A stretch of DNA of 64,000 nucleotides, taken from contig JALFVL010000004.1 in NCBI GenBank assembly GCA_022787165.1, positions 124,001 to 188,000 of the forward strand. The letters are read 5' to 3'. This document shows, piece by piece, positions 50,214 to 59,518 of the stretch (position 1 is its first letter; each line of letters starts with the position of its first letter). The DNA comes from Clostridiales bacterium. GTDB lineage: Bacteria > Bacillota > Clostridia > Christensenellales > Aristaeellaceae. The position numbers were made by a program, and so were the translations under genes. The notes under the pieces were generated by a model. That model ran no database searches. It saw nothing but the letters and a program-made list of their open reading frames with translations, and was not told the DNA's origin.

Positions 50214-51392
50214 ATGCCCGAGCTGAGCCGTCGCGTTCAGACGTTTACCGATTCCGTCATCCGCCGCATGACCCGCATCAGCGATGAGGTCGGCGCAATC
50301 AATCTCTCCCAGGGCTTCCCGGACTTTCCCCCGCCCAAGGCGATCACGGATCGTCTGCGCGAGGTGGCCGACGAGGGCCCGCATCAGTATTCCGTGACCT
50401 TCGGTGCTGAAAATTTCCGCGAAGCCCTTGCCCGCAAGCAGGGCCGCGCCTACGGCCGCGCCATCAACCCGAATACCGAGGTGCTCGTCACCTGCGGCGG
50501 CACCGAGGCCATGATGAGCGCGATGATGACCGTCTGCAATCCCGGCGACAAGGTTGTCGTCTTCTCCCCCTTCTATGAGAATTACGGCGCGGACGCGATT
50601 CTCTCCGGCGCAGATCCGATCTTCGTTCCGCTCGTCCCGCCGGCGTTTGATTTTGACCGCGACGTGCTGGAGGACGCCTTCCGTCAGCATCCCAAGGCGA
50701 TCATCGTCTGCAACCCTTCGAACCCCTGCGGCAAGGTCTTTACGAAGGAGGAGCTGCTCTTTATCGGCGACCTGTGCAACCGCTACGACGCCTACATGAT
50801 CACCGACGAGGTCTACGAGCACATCGTCTTCGCGCCGTATCATCACACCTATGCCGGCGCGCTCCCGCAAATCGCCGACCGCGTCATCTGCTGCTCCTCG
50901 CTCTCCAAGACCTATTCGATTACGGGCTGGCGCCTGGGCTACCTGATCGGCCCGGCCAACGTCATCGAAGCCGCCAAAAAGGTGCATGATTTCCTGACCG
51001 TCGGCGCTGCCGCTCCCCTGCAGGAGGCCGCCGTCGTCGGCCTCAACTTCCCGCAGAGCTATTATGACGAGCTGACCGCGCTGTACACGAAGAAGCGCAG
51101 CCTCTTTCTCGACGGCCTTGACCGCATTGGTCTTGCGCATACTGTGCCCCAGGGTTCCTATTTTGTGATGGTCGACATCAGTGACTTCCAAAAGCCCGGC
51201 ATGCGCTTCTGCGGCAAGAGCGACATGGAGTTCTGCGAGTGGATGATCCGCACGGTCGGCGTCGCTGCTGTACCGGGCTCGAGCTTCTTCCGTGAGCCGG
51301 TCAACCACCTGATCCGCTTGCACTTCGCTCGCAGCGAAGAGACCCTGAATGAATCGATTGAGCGGCTCTCAAGGCTGCCCAGGCTGGTGTAA
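50214..51392 (+). CDS. Pyridoxal-phosphate aminotransferase, class I/II
   Basis: 392 residues, fold type I. The Schiff-base lysine is in SSLSKTYSITGWRLGY (about 238), the Asn/Asp pair in NPSNPCG and ITDEVYEH, and the C-terminal substrate Arg in LIRLHFA. The N-terminal NLSQGFPDFPPP resembles kynurenine/glutamine transaminase-type and aspartate aminotransferase-like enzymes. It heads an operon that continues with an alcohol dehydrogenase-type protein and an amino-acid importer, suggesting breakdown or remodelling of the imported amino acid. Confidence 0.9.
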   Translation: MPELSRRVQTFTDSVIRRMTRISDEVGAINLSQGFPDFPPPKAITDRLREVADEGPHQYSVTFGAENFREALARKQGRAYGRAINPNTEVLVTCGGTEAMMSAMMTVCNPGDKVVVFSPFYENYGADAILSGADPIFVPLVPPAFDFDRDVLEDAFRQHPKAIIVCNPSNPCGKVFTKEELLFIGDLCNRYDAYMITDEVYEHIVFAPYHHTYAGALPQIADRVICCSSLSKTYSITGWRLGYLIGPANVIEAAKKVHDFLTVGAAAPLQEAAVVGLNFPQSYYDELTALYTKKRSLFLDGLDRIGLAHTVPQGSYFVMVDISDFQKPGMRFCGKSDMEFCEWMIRTVGVAAVPGSSFFREPVNHLIRLHFARSEETLNESIERLSRLPRLV

Positions 51393-51394
51393 TC

Positions 51395-52483
51395 ATGTAT
51401 TTGACCGATGTCGTCACGCTGCCGCGCTTTATCTTTGGGCGCGGCGTCTATGCGCGTTTTCCCGCGCTCTGCGCGCCGCTGGGCAGCCGCTTCGTTGTCA
51501 TCGGCGGCAAAACGGCGATGGAGAAGGGCCTGCCCCCCTTGCGCGCTGCTCTCCATACGGGTGGCCCGGAGCTGCTGGGTGCTTTTCCCTTCGGCGGCGC
51601 CTGTACGCAGCAGGCGATGAATCGACTGAGCGACCAAATCGCCCCGCTGCGCCCCGATTTTTTCGTCGGCATGGGCGGCGGCAAGGCGATCGACACGGCA
51701 AAGGGCGTGGCCCATCAGCTGAACCTTCCTCTCGTAAGCCTGCCCACGCTCGTCTCCAACTGCGCGCCCATCACGGCGCTCTCCGTCGTCTACCGCGAGG
51801 ATGGCCCGTTCGATCGCTTCCTCTTTTATGACGCGCCGCCCGCGCTGACGATGATCGACCTCACCCTCGCCGCCAACGCCCCCGCGCCGTACTTTCGAGC
51901 CGCGCTGGGCGATACGCTGGCCAAGCACCTTGAATCGACCTTCAGCGCGAAAAACGACGAGCCCGGCGTCTCCATCGACCACATGTCGCTGATCGGCGTG
52001 AGCCTCTCCTCGACCTGCTATGAGCCGATTCTCCGCTTTGGGCGCGCCGCGCTTGACGAGGTGGAGCGCCGCGAGGCCGGGCCCGCCATGGAGCTCTGCG
52101 CACGCAGCGTGATCGTCTCGGCCGGTCTGGTCTCGCTGATGGCGAATGACGATTACAACTGTGCGCTCGCGCATGCCGTTTGCTATGGCCTGCAGCTCTT
52201 CCCCCATGTCGAGCGGGAATTCCTGCATGGCGATCTGGTCGCCTATGGCGCGCTCGTGCAGCTCGCTTTGGATGGGCAGATCGAGCGCGCGAGAGAGCTG
52301 CGCCGCTTTCTCGTCAGCCTGGGTACGCCGGTCACGCTCGCTCAGATGCGTGTGCCGCTTGACCGCGCCGCACTGGATGCCGCGCTCGCCGAGGCCACCG
52401 AAGGGCCCGACATGGCGCATATCCCCTATCCGATAACGCGGGACATGGTCTATGAAGCCATGGCGCGTGTTGAAACCCTGTAA
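51395..52483 (+). CDS. Iron-type (group III) alcohol dehydrogenase, glycerol dehydrogenase-like
   Basis: 362 residues. Nucleotide-binding GMGGGKAIDTAKGVA and SLPTLVSNCAPITALSVVY are typical of GldA-like enzymes. Metal ligands are likely Asp in ALGDTLAKHLE, His in ALAHAVCYGL and His in EFLHGDLVAYG. It starts 2 bases after the aminotransferase gene. The substrate is uncertain; together with the aminotransferase it could reduce a 2-oxoacid-derived or aldehyde product. Confidence 0.85.
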   Translation: MYLTDVVTLPRFIFGRGVYARFPALCAPLGSRFVVIGGKTAMEKGLPPLRAALHTGGPELLGAFPFGGACTQQAMNRLSDQIAPLRPDFFVGMGGGKAIDTAKGVAHQLNLPLVSLPTLVSNCAPITALSVVYREDGPFDRFLFYDAPPALTMIDLTLAANAPAPYFRAALGDTLAKHLESTFSAKNDEPGVSIDHMSLIGVSLSSTCYEPILRFGRAALDEVERREAGPAMELCARSVIVSAGLVSLMANDDYNCALAHAVCYGLQLFPHVEREFLHGDLVAYGALVQLALDGQIERARELRRFLVSLGTPVTLAQMRVPLDRAALDAALAEATEGPDMAHIPYPITRDMVYEAMARVETL

Positions 52484-52508
52484 CCCGCTACATGAAGGAG
52501 GGATTTCC

Positions 52509-53174
52509 TTGCTCGTTAACATCGAAAAGCTGCTGGTGAAATACGGCATGAGCTTTGTCAATGGCTTGGGCACAACCCTGCTGCTGGCGCTCGTCGCCGT
52601 CGCCGTCGGCTGCGTCATCGGCGCGCTGGTCGCGATCATGCGCCTGTCCAAGTCCCGAGTCCTCAACCTCATCGCCACCATCTACACCGAAATCATCCGG
52701 GACACACCGCTGCTGCTCCAGCTCTATTTCTTCTATTTTCTGTTGCCGGATCTGCTGCCTGCCCTCAAACTCTCCAAGTTCACCTGCATCGCCGTCGCGC
52801 TGATCATCAACTCCGGCGCGTATATGTCCGAGGTTTTCCGTTCGGGCATTCAGTCGATCGATCGCGGGCAGACCGAGGCGGCACGCTCACTCGGCCTCTC
52901 CGCCAGCCAGACCATGATCCGTATCATCCTGCCGCAGGCCTTCAAGAACGTCCTGCCCGCGATGTGCAACGAGTTCGTCGCCATCACAAAGGAGACGTCG
53001 CTCGCCTCAACCTTCTACGTTGGCGACCTGATGACGCAGTACCAGACGATCTCCGGCAAAACCTATCTCGTTCTGGAGCCGCTGATCATCATCGGCATCA
53101 TCTACTTCGTTGTCACCTTCACGATGAGTAAGCTCATCGCCGTGCTGGAAAGGAGGCTCAAGGCCGATGACTGA
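52509..53174 (+). CDS. Polar amino acid ABC transporter permease
   Basis: 221 residues from TTG 52509, 7 bases after GGAGG; the longer track start lies in the previous gene. The HisM/GlnP pattern is clear: [19 protein letters not shown] in helix 2 and [24 protein letters not shown] (coupling helix). Five helices. It overlaps the ATPase gene by 8 bases. Confidence 0.93.
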   Translation: MLVNIEKLLVKYGMSFVNGLGTTLLLALVAVAVGCVIGALVAIMRLSKSRVLNLIATIYTEIIRDTPLLLQLYFFYFLLPDLLPALKLSKFTCIAVALIINSGAYMSEVFRSGIQSIDRGQTEAARSLGLSASQTMIRIILPQAFKNVLPAMCNEFVAITKETSLASTFYVGDLMTQYQTISGKTYLVLEPLIIIGIIYFVVTFTMSKLIAVLERRLKADD

Positions 53175-53925
53175 GCAGTTTGATTACAGAGACGCTCCCG
53201 AGCTCATCCGGGTCGAGGATCTGCACAAGGACTTTGGCTCCCTCAAGGTGCTCGCCGGCATCACGGAGACCATCCACAAGGGCGAGGTCGTTTCGCTGAT
53301 CGGCCCCTCCGGCTCCGGCAAGTCGACCTTCCTGCGCTGCCTCAACCGCCTTGAAGAGGCAACCTCCGGTCATATCTGGTTTGACGGCGTCGATATCGCG
53401 AACAAGTCTGTCAATATCGACCAGCACCGCCAGAAGATGGGCATGGTCTTCCAGCATTTCAACATCTTCCCGCACATGTCCGTGATCGACAACATCACCC
53501 TTGCTCCCGTCCTGCTGGGCAAAAAGAGCAAGGACGAGGCCATCGCTCAGGCGGAAGCGCTCCTTGAGCGCGTTGGCCTCTCCGACAAGCGCGACAGCAA
53601 GCCGACCCGCCTCTCCGGCGGCCAGAAGCAGCGTCTGGCGATCATCCGTGCGCTCGCGATGGAGCCGGAGGTCATGCTCTTTGACGAACCGACCTCCGCG
53701 CTCGACCCGGAGATGGTCGGCGAGGTGCTTGAGGTCATCAAGGCTCTGGCGCGCAACAAGATGACCTGCGTGATCGTGACCCACGAGATGGGCTTCGCGC
53801 GCGAGGTCTGCAACCGTGTGCTTTTCATGGATGGCGGCATCATCTGTGAGCAGGGCGCGCCGCAGGATCTGTTCGATCATCCGCAGAATCCGCGCACGCA
53901 GGACTTTCTGAGCAAGGTGCTCTGA
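53167..53925 (+). CDS. Polar amino acid ABC transporter ATP-binding protein
   Basis: 252 residues, GlnQ/HisP type. Walker [22 protein letters not shown], signature [16 protein letters not shown], Walker [21 protein letters not shown] and [10 protein letters not shown]. It powers uptake with the permease before it and probably the divergent binding protein. Its stop shares a base with the start of the pseudouridine synthase gene (TGATG). Confidence 0.95.
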   Translation: MTEQFDYRDAPELIRVEDLHKDFGSLKVLAGITETIHKGEVVSLIGPSGSGKSTFLRCLNRLEEATSGHIWFDGVDIANKSVNIDQHRQKMGMVFQHFNIFPHMSVIDNITLAPVLLGKKSKDEAIAQAEALLERVGLSDKRDSKPTRLSGGQKQRLAIIRALAMEPEVMLFDEPTSALDPEMVGEVLEVIKALARNKMTCVIVTHEMGFAREVCNRVLFMDGGIICEQGAPQDLFDHPQNPRTQDFLSKVL

Positions 53926-54815
53926 TGCGCCTTGAGCATACCGTCTCCGCCGGGGAGGATGGCCTGACGCTCCAGCAGCTTCTGCGTGGGCCAATGGGCC
54001 TCTCCGGACGTGAGATTCGCTCTGCCAAGCAAAGGGGTGCCGTGTCGGTCGATGCGGCGCCCTTTTTCAGCAACCAGCCCGTCCGCGAAGGCATGTGTGT
54101 GCGCGTGGAGCTGGCGGATTATGCGTCGGCTTCCTCTGCGTCGCCGTCGCGTCCACTCGAGGTGCTCTATGAGGATGAGGCGCTGCTCGCCGTCTTCAAG
54201 CCCGCACCGCTGCAATGCCATCCTTCGCCCTCAGCGCCCGGCGGCAGTGATACGCTTGAGGCGCGCGTATGCGCGGTTCTCGGCCGCCCCGCGCATCCCG
54301 TCCATCGGCTCGACGCCGAGACTACCGGCATCGTCCTGTTTGCCAAGCTGCCCTTTGTCCAGGCGCATCTTCAGCGTCAGATGCAGGTGGGCTCGTTTGA
54401 AAAGGTCTATCGCGCCTGGGTCTATGGAACGCCTGAGCCGCAATCCGGCGAGATCGACGCGCCCATCGCCCGTCTGACGCCAGACAGCTTCACGCGTGTC
54501 GTTCGCGCCGACGGACAGCGCGCCGTCACGCGCTACGCCGTGCTCCAGAATCTGTCCATCGGCCAGGAGACCGTCTCCCTCGTCTCGTTTCACCCCTTGA
54601 CAGGGAGAACGCATCAGCTCCGCGTCCACGCATCGCATATCGGCTGTCCGCTGCTGGGCGATACACGCTATGCCTCACAGGAAAGCGCCCGCCTGAGCCG
54701 CGCACTCTCTCTTGCGCATCATCAGCTCAGCGCCGTCTCCCTCTCCTTTGTCCATCCCGTGACCCGCGCGCGCGTTTTCCTCTCCCATTCCGCCGTGTTT
54801 GACTTCAATCCATGA
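53925..54815 (+). CDS. RluA/RluD-family pseudouridine synthase
   Basis: 296 residues. N-terminal S4-like region (LQQLLRGPMGLSGREIRSAKQRGAVSVD), then the catalytic block HRLDAETTGIVLFAK with Asp as the nucleophile, and PLTGRTHQLRVHASHIGCPLLGD. It isomerises uridine in rRNA or tRNA; which site is not evident. It is coupled to the ATPase gene by a TGATG overlap, although functionally unrelated. Confidence 0.95.
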   Translation: MRLEHTVSAGEDGLTLQQLLRGPMGLSGREIRSAKQRGAVSVDAAPFFSNQPVREGMCVRVELADYASASSASPSRPLEVLYEDEALLAVFKPAPLQCHPSPSAPGGSDTLEARVCAVLGRPAHPVHRLDAETTGIVLFAKLPFVQAHLQRQMQVGSFEKVYRAWVYGTPEPQSGEIDAPIARLTPDSFTRVVRADGQRAVTRYAVLQNLSIGQETVSLVSFHPLTGRTHQLRVHASHIGCPLLGDTRYASQESARLSRALSLAHHQLSAVSLSFVHPVTRARVFLSHSAVFDFNP

Positions 54816-54833
54816 CCCATTCCATCTTCTTCC

Positions 54834-54859
54834 AGAGCGCCCTACGGTGCTCTTTTTTT
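54834..54859 (+). terminator. Terminator of the aminotransferase operon
   Basis: GAGCGCC / GGTGCTC stem with one G-U pair, loop CTAC, then TTTTTTTT. Confidence 0.92.
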
Positions 54860-55016
54860 TCTTTTATTGCGTGGATTTTCTCCTCTGCTCCTCCGCCTTT
54901 CCAGAACTTGGAATCTGTTACATGGCAATAAAAGATTTTTCGCCTTCGTCATGTATGCAGAAGGCGGTCAGGAACGGCCGCTTGAACGCCTTCGCAATGA
55001 CAAAGGAGGATTCCTG

Positions 55017-55931
55017 ATGCAGAATACCAAGAAGAAAGCGGCTTGCGCCGCGATGCTCTGCATGGCGATGGCGGCTCCGCTCGCCTCGCTCGCCGAGAAT
55101 GAAATCCGCGTGATCACCTGCGGCACGCTCAACCTGCGCGCCGAGGCGAGCACGGAATCCGCCGTGCTGGGCAAGTATGGCTGGGGGACGCAGGTGCTCG
55201 TCAAGGGCATCAACGGCGATTGGGCCAGCGTCGATGTCGGCGGTCAGAGCGGCTACATGTACACCAAGTACCTGGGCAGCGAGGGCGAGACGGATACGGT
55301 TCGCTATGTAAACACGAACACCCGTGGGCTTAACCTGCGCGCTACTCCGAACGGCGACATCCTTGGCTCCTATCCGCGCGGCACGCAGGTGACGGTGCTC
55401 TCCACCGATGGCGCCTGGAGCAAGGTCAGCGTCAATGGCAAAACCGGCTACATGTCCTCCCAGTGGCTGAGCGCCACCAAGCCGGGCGTGCCTTCCACAC
55501 CGTCCATCCCCTCTACGCCGGTCAGCGGCAGCGCCGTGGTCAACAACCCGCGCGACACGCAGGTACTCTTCCTGCGCAGCGAGCCGTCAACCGCCAGCGA
55601 GGCGCTGGGCTACTACCGCAACGGCAAGCAGGTCAAGCTGCTGGAGAAGCTTGACGGCTGGTACAAGGTCAGCGTCGACGGCAAGACAGGCTACATGATG
55701 GCGCAGTACCTGAAGGTCACCGCTGATGTTGTCAGCGGCACGGCGACTGTCATCAACCCGAACGGCAACAGCTACGTCAACTTCCGCAGCGGCGCAAGCC
55801 TGAACGCGGGAATCCTGCGCACGGTTCCCGTCGGCAAGCAGATCAACGTGCTGGAAAAGACGACCGATTGGACCAAGGCAGAGATCGACGGCCAGATTGG
55901 CTACATCTCCACCTGGTTCCTCCGCTTCTGA
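55017..55931 (+). CDS. Secreted protein with four bacterial SH3 domains
   Basis: 304 residues from ATG 55017 after AAAGGAGG. A signal peptide (basic [27 protein letters not shown]) is followed by four SH3b repeats at about 27-85, 95-150, 170-230 and 240-300. Each repeat has an NLRAEAS / NLRATPN / LFLRSEP / VNFRSGAS motif and a closing GYM or GYI strand, and a [10 protein letters not shown] linker separates the halves. SH3b modules usually bind peptidoglycan or other wall components. No catalytic domain is present. Upstream 54860-55016 shows no other gene. Confidence 0.9.
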   Translation: MQNTKKKAACAAMLCMAMAAPLASLAENEIRVITCGTLNLRAEASTESAVLGKYGWGTQVLVKGINGDWASVDVGGQSGYMYTKYLGSEGETDTVRYVNTNTRGLNLRATPNGDILGSYPRGTQVTVLSTDGAWSKVSVNGKTGYMSSQWLSATKPGVPSTPSIPSTPVSGSAVVNNPRDTQVLFLRSEPSTASEALGYYRNGKQVKLLEKLDGWYKVSVDGKTGYMMAQYLKVTADVVSGTATVINPNGNSYVNFRSGASLNAGILRTVPVGKQINVLEKTTDWTKAEIDGQIGYISTWFLRF

Positions 55932-55950
55932 TTTCTTTGCGCTGAATCCG

Positions 55951-55998
55951 GCAAGGCCGGCGCTTCGGGGTGTTCCCGTGCGCCGGCCTTGCTGTTTT
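55951..55998 (+). terminator. Terminator after the SH3-repeat gene
   Basis: GCAAGGCCGGCGC / GCGCCGGCCTTGC (55951-55963 with 55980-55992), then TGTTTT. Confidence 0.9.
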
Positions 55999-56073
55999 CG
56001 CATCCTCCCGCTTCCGCATAGTTTTTCCGCTTCTGCGCATCCTACGCGCAAACGAGAAGCGGAGGAATTGCCT

Positions 56074-57354
56074 ATGCGATCAAGCGAAATCGTCAGCATT
56101 CTGGGGCGTGAGGTGCTCGATTCCCGGGGCAACCCCACCGTCGAGGCGGAGGTTGCCCTCGCCTGCGGCGTCACTTGCACGGCCATCGCGCCCAGCGGCG
56201 CGTCGACGGGCAAATTCGAGGCGCTGGAGCTGCGCGACGGGGATATGCAGCGCTTCGGCGGCAAGGGCGTCACACGCGCCTGTAAGGCCATCTCGACCTC
56301 CATCGCCAAGGCGCTCGCCGGCATGGACGCGGCCGATCTTGCCGCCGTGGACAGCGCTCTTTGTATGCTCGATGGTACAGACAACAAGTCTGTCCTCGGC
56401 GCCAACGCGACGCTCGCCGTCTCCCTGGCCTGCGCAAAGGCCGCCGCGAGCGCGCAGGGCGTTGCGCTGTTCCGCTTTCTGGGCGGCGCGCAGGCCGTTA
56501 CGCTTCCCCTGCCGATGATGAACATCCTCAACGGCGGCGCGCACGCGGGCAACGGCCTGGACGTTCAGGAATTCATGATCGCGCCCATCGGCGCCGACAG
56601 CTTCCGCGAAGCGCTGCGCATGGGCGCGGAGGTCTATCACGCGCTTGCCGCGCTGCTCAAGAAGCGCAATCTCTCCACGAGCGTCGGCGACGAGGGCGGC
56701 TTTGCCCCGGAGATCATCGAGGAGACGCAGGCCATCGACCTGATTCTGGAGGCTGTCTCCCGAGCTGGCTATACCGCCGGGCGCGACTTTGTTCTCGCGC
56801 TCGATGCAGCGGCCAGCGAATGGAAGCAGAAGAGCGGCTATTTGCTGCCCAAGAGCCGCCGAACCTTCACCGCGCACGAGCTGACGGAGCACTGGCGCGA
56901 GCTCATCCGTCAGTATCCCATCCGGTCCATCGAGGATCCGCTCGGCGAGGAGGACTGGCCCGCCTGGCAGGCCATGACCAAGACGCTGGGCGACGGCTGC
57001 CAGCTCGTGGGCGACGACCTCTTTGTCACCAACGCGGAGCGCCTGTCAAAGGGGATCTCGATGGGCTGCGCCAACACGATTCTGCTCAAGCCCAATCAGA
57101 TCGGCACGTTGAGCGAGACCATCTCGGCGCAGCGCCTTGCGCGCCAGAGCGGCTATCGCACGATCGTCTCCCATCGCTCCGGCGAGACGGAGGACGTCTC
57201 CATCGCCGATCTCTCCGTCGCGCTCAACGCGGGGCAGATCAAGACCGGCGCACCCTGTCGCGCAGAGCGGACGGCCAAATACAACCGGCTTCTGCGCATT
57301 GAAGAGGCCCTCGGGAGCGCGGCTGTCTTCGCCAAGGCGGCGATGAACGGATGA
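56074..57354 (+). CDS. eno: Enolase
   Basis: 426 residues from ATG 56074 after CGGAGG; the track start is upstream. It interconverts 2-phosphoglycerate and phosphoenolpyruvate. Visible: [56 protein letters not shown], metal ligands in [17 protein letters not shown] and VGDDLFVTN, and catalytic KPNQIGTL and SHRSGETED. It is not in a gapA-pgk-tpi-gpm cluster here, so it may be a second copy or a relocated single gene. It overlaps the TauE-like gene by 4 bases. Confidence 0.96.
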   Translation: MRSSEIVSILGREVLDSRGNPTVEAEVALACGVTCTAIAPSGASTGKFEALELRDGDMQRFGGKGVTRACKAISTSIAKALAGMDAADLAAVDSALCMLDGTDNKSVLGANATLAVSLACAKAAASAQGVALFRFLGGAQAVTLPLPMMNILNGGAHAGNGLDVQEFMIAPIGADSFREALRMGAEVYHALAALLKKRNLSTSVGDEGGFAPEIIEETQAIDLILEAVSRAGYTAGRDFVLALDAAASEWKQKSGYLLPKSRRTFTAHELTEHWRELIRQYPIRSIEDPLGEEDWPAWQAMTKTLGDGCQLVGDDLFVTNAERLSKGISMGCANTILLKPNQIGTLSETISAQRLARQSGYRTIVSHRSGETEDVSIADLSVALNAGQIKTGAPCRAERTAKYNRLLRIEEALGSAAVFAKAAMNG

Positions 57355-58115
57355 TCTACCTGCTGCTCAGCGCCGTCAGCGCGTTTTTCGGCGTCAGCGA
57401 TGGGCTCGGCCCCGCGACGCTGCTTCGCCCGCTGCTCGACGCCGTCTCGCCGCTTTCGCCCGACGCCGTCGCCATGCTCGCGACGATGGCGACGCTCTGC
57501 GCGGCGCTCGTCAGCGCGTTCTTCGCGCTCGGCAAGCCGCTTCCGCTGCATCAGGAGGAACTGCTTCTGCTCGCCGTAGGCGCGCTGCTGGGCGGCATTC
57601 TGGGCGACCTTGCCGCCTATCGCCTGATCGCGGTCATCGACACCCAGGCCGTGCGCATGCTTCAAAACGCGCTCCTCTTTACGCTCATCGCGCTCCCCTC
57701 GGTCTATTTCAGCGCGCTGTCGAGGACATTACGCCCGCTGGCGCTCTCGCGCCTGTTTGCTTTCCCCGTCGCGATGTTTGCCGGGCTGACGGCCTCGTTT
57801 CTCGCCTTTGGCGCGGAGCCGCTGACACTGATGCTCTATTTCCTGCTCTTCGACGCGGAAAACGACGAGTCCTCCGCCGCGGCGCTGACTATAGCGCTCT
57901 TCGCCATGACGGGCAAGCTCCTCACGCTGCTGATCCGTCAACGCTTTAGCCTGCCCCATGCCGATGTGCTGCTCTGGATTCTTCCCGGCGCCTTGGGCGG
58001 CACGCTGCTTGCCATGCTGCCCGGGCTGCACCGGGGCTCTCAGCGAAGCGGCGAGGTGCTCCTGCGTCTGAGCCTGTTTACCTCGCTGCTCAATATCGCC
58101 TCCTCCGTGCTGTGA
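57351..58115 (+). CDS. TauE/SafE-like membrane protein
   Basis: 254 residues, about eight hydrophobic helices in two halves with the repeat-like segments [21 protein letters not shown] and [25 protein letters not shown], the pattern of the TauE/SafE (sulfite exporter) superfamily. Substrate unknown. It overlaps the enolase stop by 4 bases (ATGA). The assignment is from topology and motifs. Confidence 0.65.
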   Translation: MIYLLLSAVSAFFGVSDGLGPATLLRPLLDAVSPLSPDAVAMLATMATLCAALVSAFFALGKPLPLHQEELLLLAVGALLGGILGDLAAYRLIAVIDTQAVRMLQNALLFTLIALPSVYFSALSRTLRPLALSRLFAFPVAMFAGLTASFLAFGAEPLTLMLYFLLFDAENDESSAAALTIALFAMTGKLLTLLIRQRFSLPHADVLLWILPGALGGTLLAMLPGLHRGSQRSGEVLLRLSLFTSLLNIASSVL

Positions 58116-58169
58116 TTCTGCCCCTCTGTGAAGCGCTCTTGATAAAGATTCTTTGCGCTTTCAAGCGGT

Positions 58170-58191
58170 TTCTTGGCGGCTTCTTGGCGGC
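58170..58191 (+). repeat. Perfect 11-bp tandem repeat upstream of the SdpI-like gene
   Basis: TTCTTGGCGGC occurs at 58170-58180 and 58181-58191, directly before a -10-like TATAAT (58201-58206) that lacks a proper -35. It may be an activator or repressor site. Confidence 0.6.
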
Positions 58192-58252
58192 TGTTTCTCC
58201 TATAATACAGGCAAAGATTACGCGGCGCCTGTGCGCAAGGAGGAACTTCGCC

Positions 58253-58627
58253 ATGTTTGTTTCCTGGTTGCTCTGTCTGTTTCTCATGCTGATCATCCCC
58301 GTTTTGACACTCCAGACCGGCTATCTGCGCCTCAGAAAATGCGCCGATATGGATGCCGAGCGCGGTTATCGGACGGCGCTCTCCCTCTCCTCGCCAAAGG
58401 CATGGGCGTTTGCGCAGAAGGCCAGCAGTGTCCGCTACATGGTGACGGGTTTTGTGATGGCTGTGCTCTCCGTTCTCATCGCCCGCGCGCTGCCGTATGA
58501 CAACCTGCTCAATCTGTATATCTTTACGGGGACCATCATCCTGTTCCAGACTGCTGTCGTGATCGTGCTGATCTCCACAGTGGAGAGCGGTCTGCGTGCC
58601 TTGCTGGGCATCAAGAAAGAACAGTGA
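58253..58627 (+). CDS. SdpI-like small membrane protein
   Basis: 124 residues with three to four helices. The motif GYRTALSLSSPKAWAFAQK after the first helix is the hallmark of the SdpI/YhfL family (GYRT..S..S...W..A). In Bacillus SdpI gives immunity to the SdpC toxin, but many homologues stand alone with no toxin, as here. Start at ATG 58253 after AAGGAGG. Confidence 0.8.
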   Translation: MFVSWLLCLFLMLIIPVLTLQTGYLRLRKCADMDAERGYRTALSLSSPKAWAFAQKASSVRYMVTGFVMAVLSVLIARALPYDNLLNLYIFTGTIILFQTAVVIVLISTVESGLRALLGIKKEQ

Positions 58628-58652
58628 TCCGCTTCACAGGCCGCTCCAAAAG

Positions 58653-58689
58653 AAAAACTGCCGTGCTCAGAATCGCCGGCAGTTTTTTT
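58653..58689. terminator. Bidirectional terminator between the SdpI-like and ferritin genes
   Basis: ACTGCCG / CGGCAGT stem (58657-58663 with 58677-58683) flanked by A5 on the left and T7 on the right. Confidence 0.9.
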
Positions 58690-58740
58690 CGTTGTTTGCC
58701 TGAAAGCCATTTGGGCTTGCTATTCCCTCAGTCCGCTCCC

Positions 58741-59250
58741 TCACAGAACCAGAGAGGGCGCAGAATACACGCGCGCAGCCAGCTCGCTGTTGAGCATATA
58801 CAGGCTTCTGGCGTCATTGCCGTAGAGCTCCATCTTCGTAATCAGATCGTTGGAGTTCTTTTCCTCTTCGCCCTGCTCCTTGATAAACCAATCGAGGAAC
58901 TGCGTTGTGCGGTAATCGTTGACCTTCTGCGCCTGCGCATAAATCGCATTGATTAGGGAGGTCACGTATTTTTCATGCTTAAGACCTGCCTTGAGCGGGT
59001 CCATCAGCGTCTCAAAGGTTTGATCCGGCTTGGCAATCGCTTCAAGCGTAACCCTCTCGCCGTTATTGTGGAGATACTGGTACATCAGCATCGCGTGATC
59101 CTGTTCTTCCTTGGCCTGGATCTCATACCAGTTGGCAAAGCCGTCAAGCCCCTTCTGGGCATAGAAATTCGCCATATCCAGATACAAATAAGCGGAATAG
59201 AATTCCTTGTTGATCTGGTCGTTAAGAAGGGTTGCAACCTGCGTATCCAT
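58741..59250 (-). CDS. ftnA: Ferritin
   Basis: 169 residues from ATG 59250, 9 bases after GGAGG (the track's GTG is too close). Non-haem ferritin, four-helix bundle: iron ligands expected in NKEFYSAYLYLDMANF, AKEEQDHAMLMYQYL (EExxH) and IKEQGEEEKNSNDLI. It stores iron as a 24-subunit shell in the cytoplasm and protects against iron-driven oxidation. Single-gene transcript with its own promoter. Confidence 0.96.
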   Translation of the reverse strand: MDTQVATLLNDQINKEFYSAYLYLDMANFYAQKGLDGFANWYEIQAKEEQDHAMLMYQYLHNNGERVTLEAIAKPDQTFETLMDPLKAGLKHEKYVTSLINAIYAQAQKVNDYRTTQFLDWFIKEQGEEEKNSNDLITKMELYGNDARSLYMLNSELAARVYSAPSLVL

Positions 59251-59307
59251 ACTCACATTCCTCCATTGATGTAGGTTGATCGCATCGTTAGATGCTTCTT
59301 ACATCAA

Positions 59308-59335
59308 ATTATACCACATTTTGGCAGCAAATCAA
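59308..59335 (-). promoter_or_regulatory. Promoter of the ferritin gene
   Basis: Minus strand: TTGATT (59330-59335), 16-base spacer, TATAAT (59308-59313). Confidence 0.75.
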
Positions 59336-59518
59336 GGCCCTTCATCCTGTTCTTTGCTTCAGAATTTCCTTCCAACGCCTTTTCGCAGTCGAAAACCGGC
59401 GTCCTCTCCCAACACATCGATCCCCCGCCGTCTGCCCAGAGCTTCAGGCGATGCCACAAAAAAACGATTCTCTTCTTCAGGGGGGGCCGCCCGGTTTCCT
59501 CATCCGCTCTGAGCGCCA

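Noticed and set aside
54867-55016. Longer start for the SH3-repeat protein
   Set aside because: The extension would bury the signal peptide and lacks a ribosome site; ATG 55017 has AAAGGAGG and is followed by a normal signal sequence.
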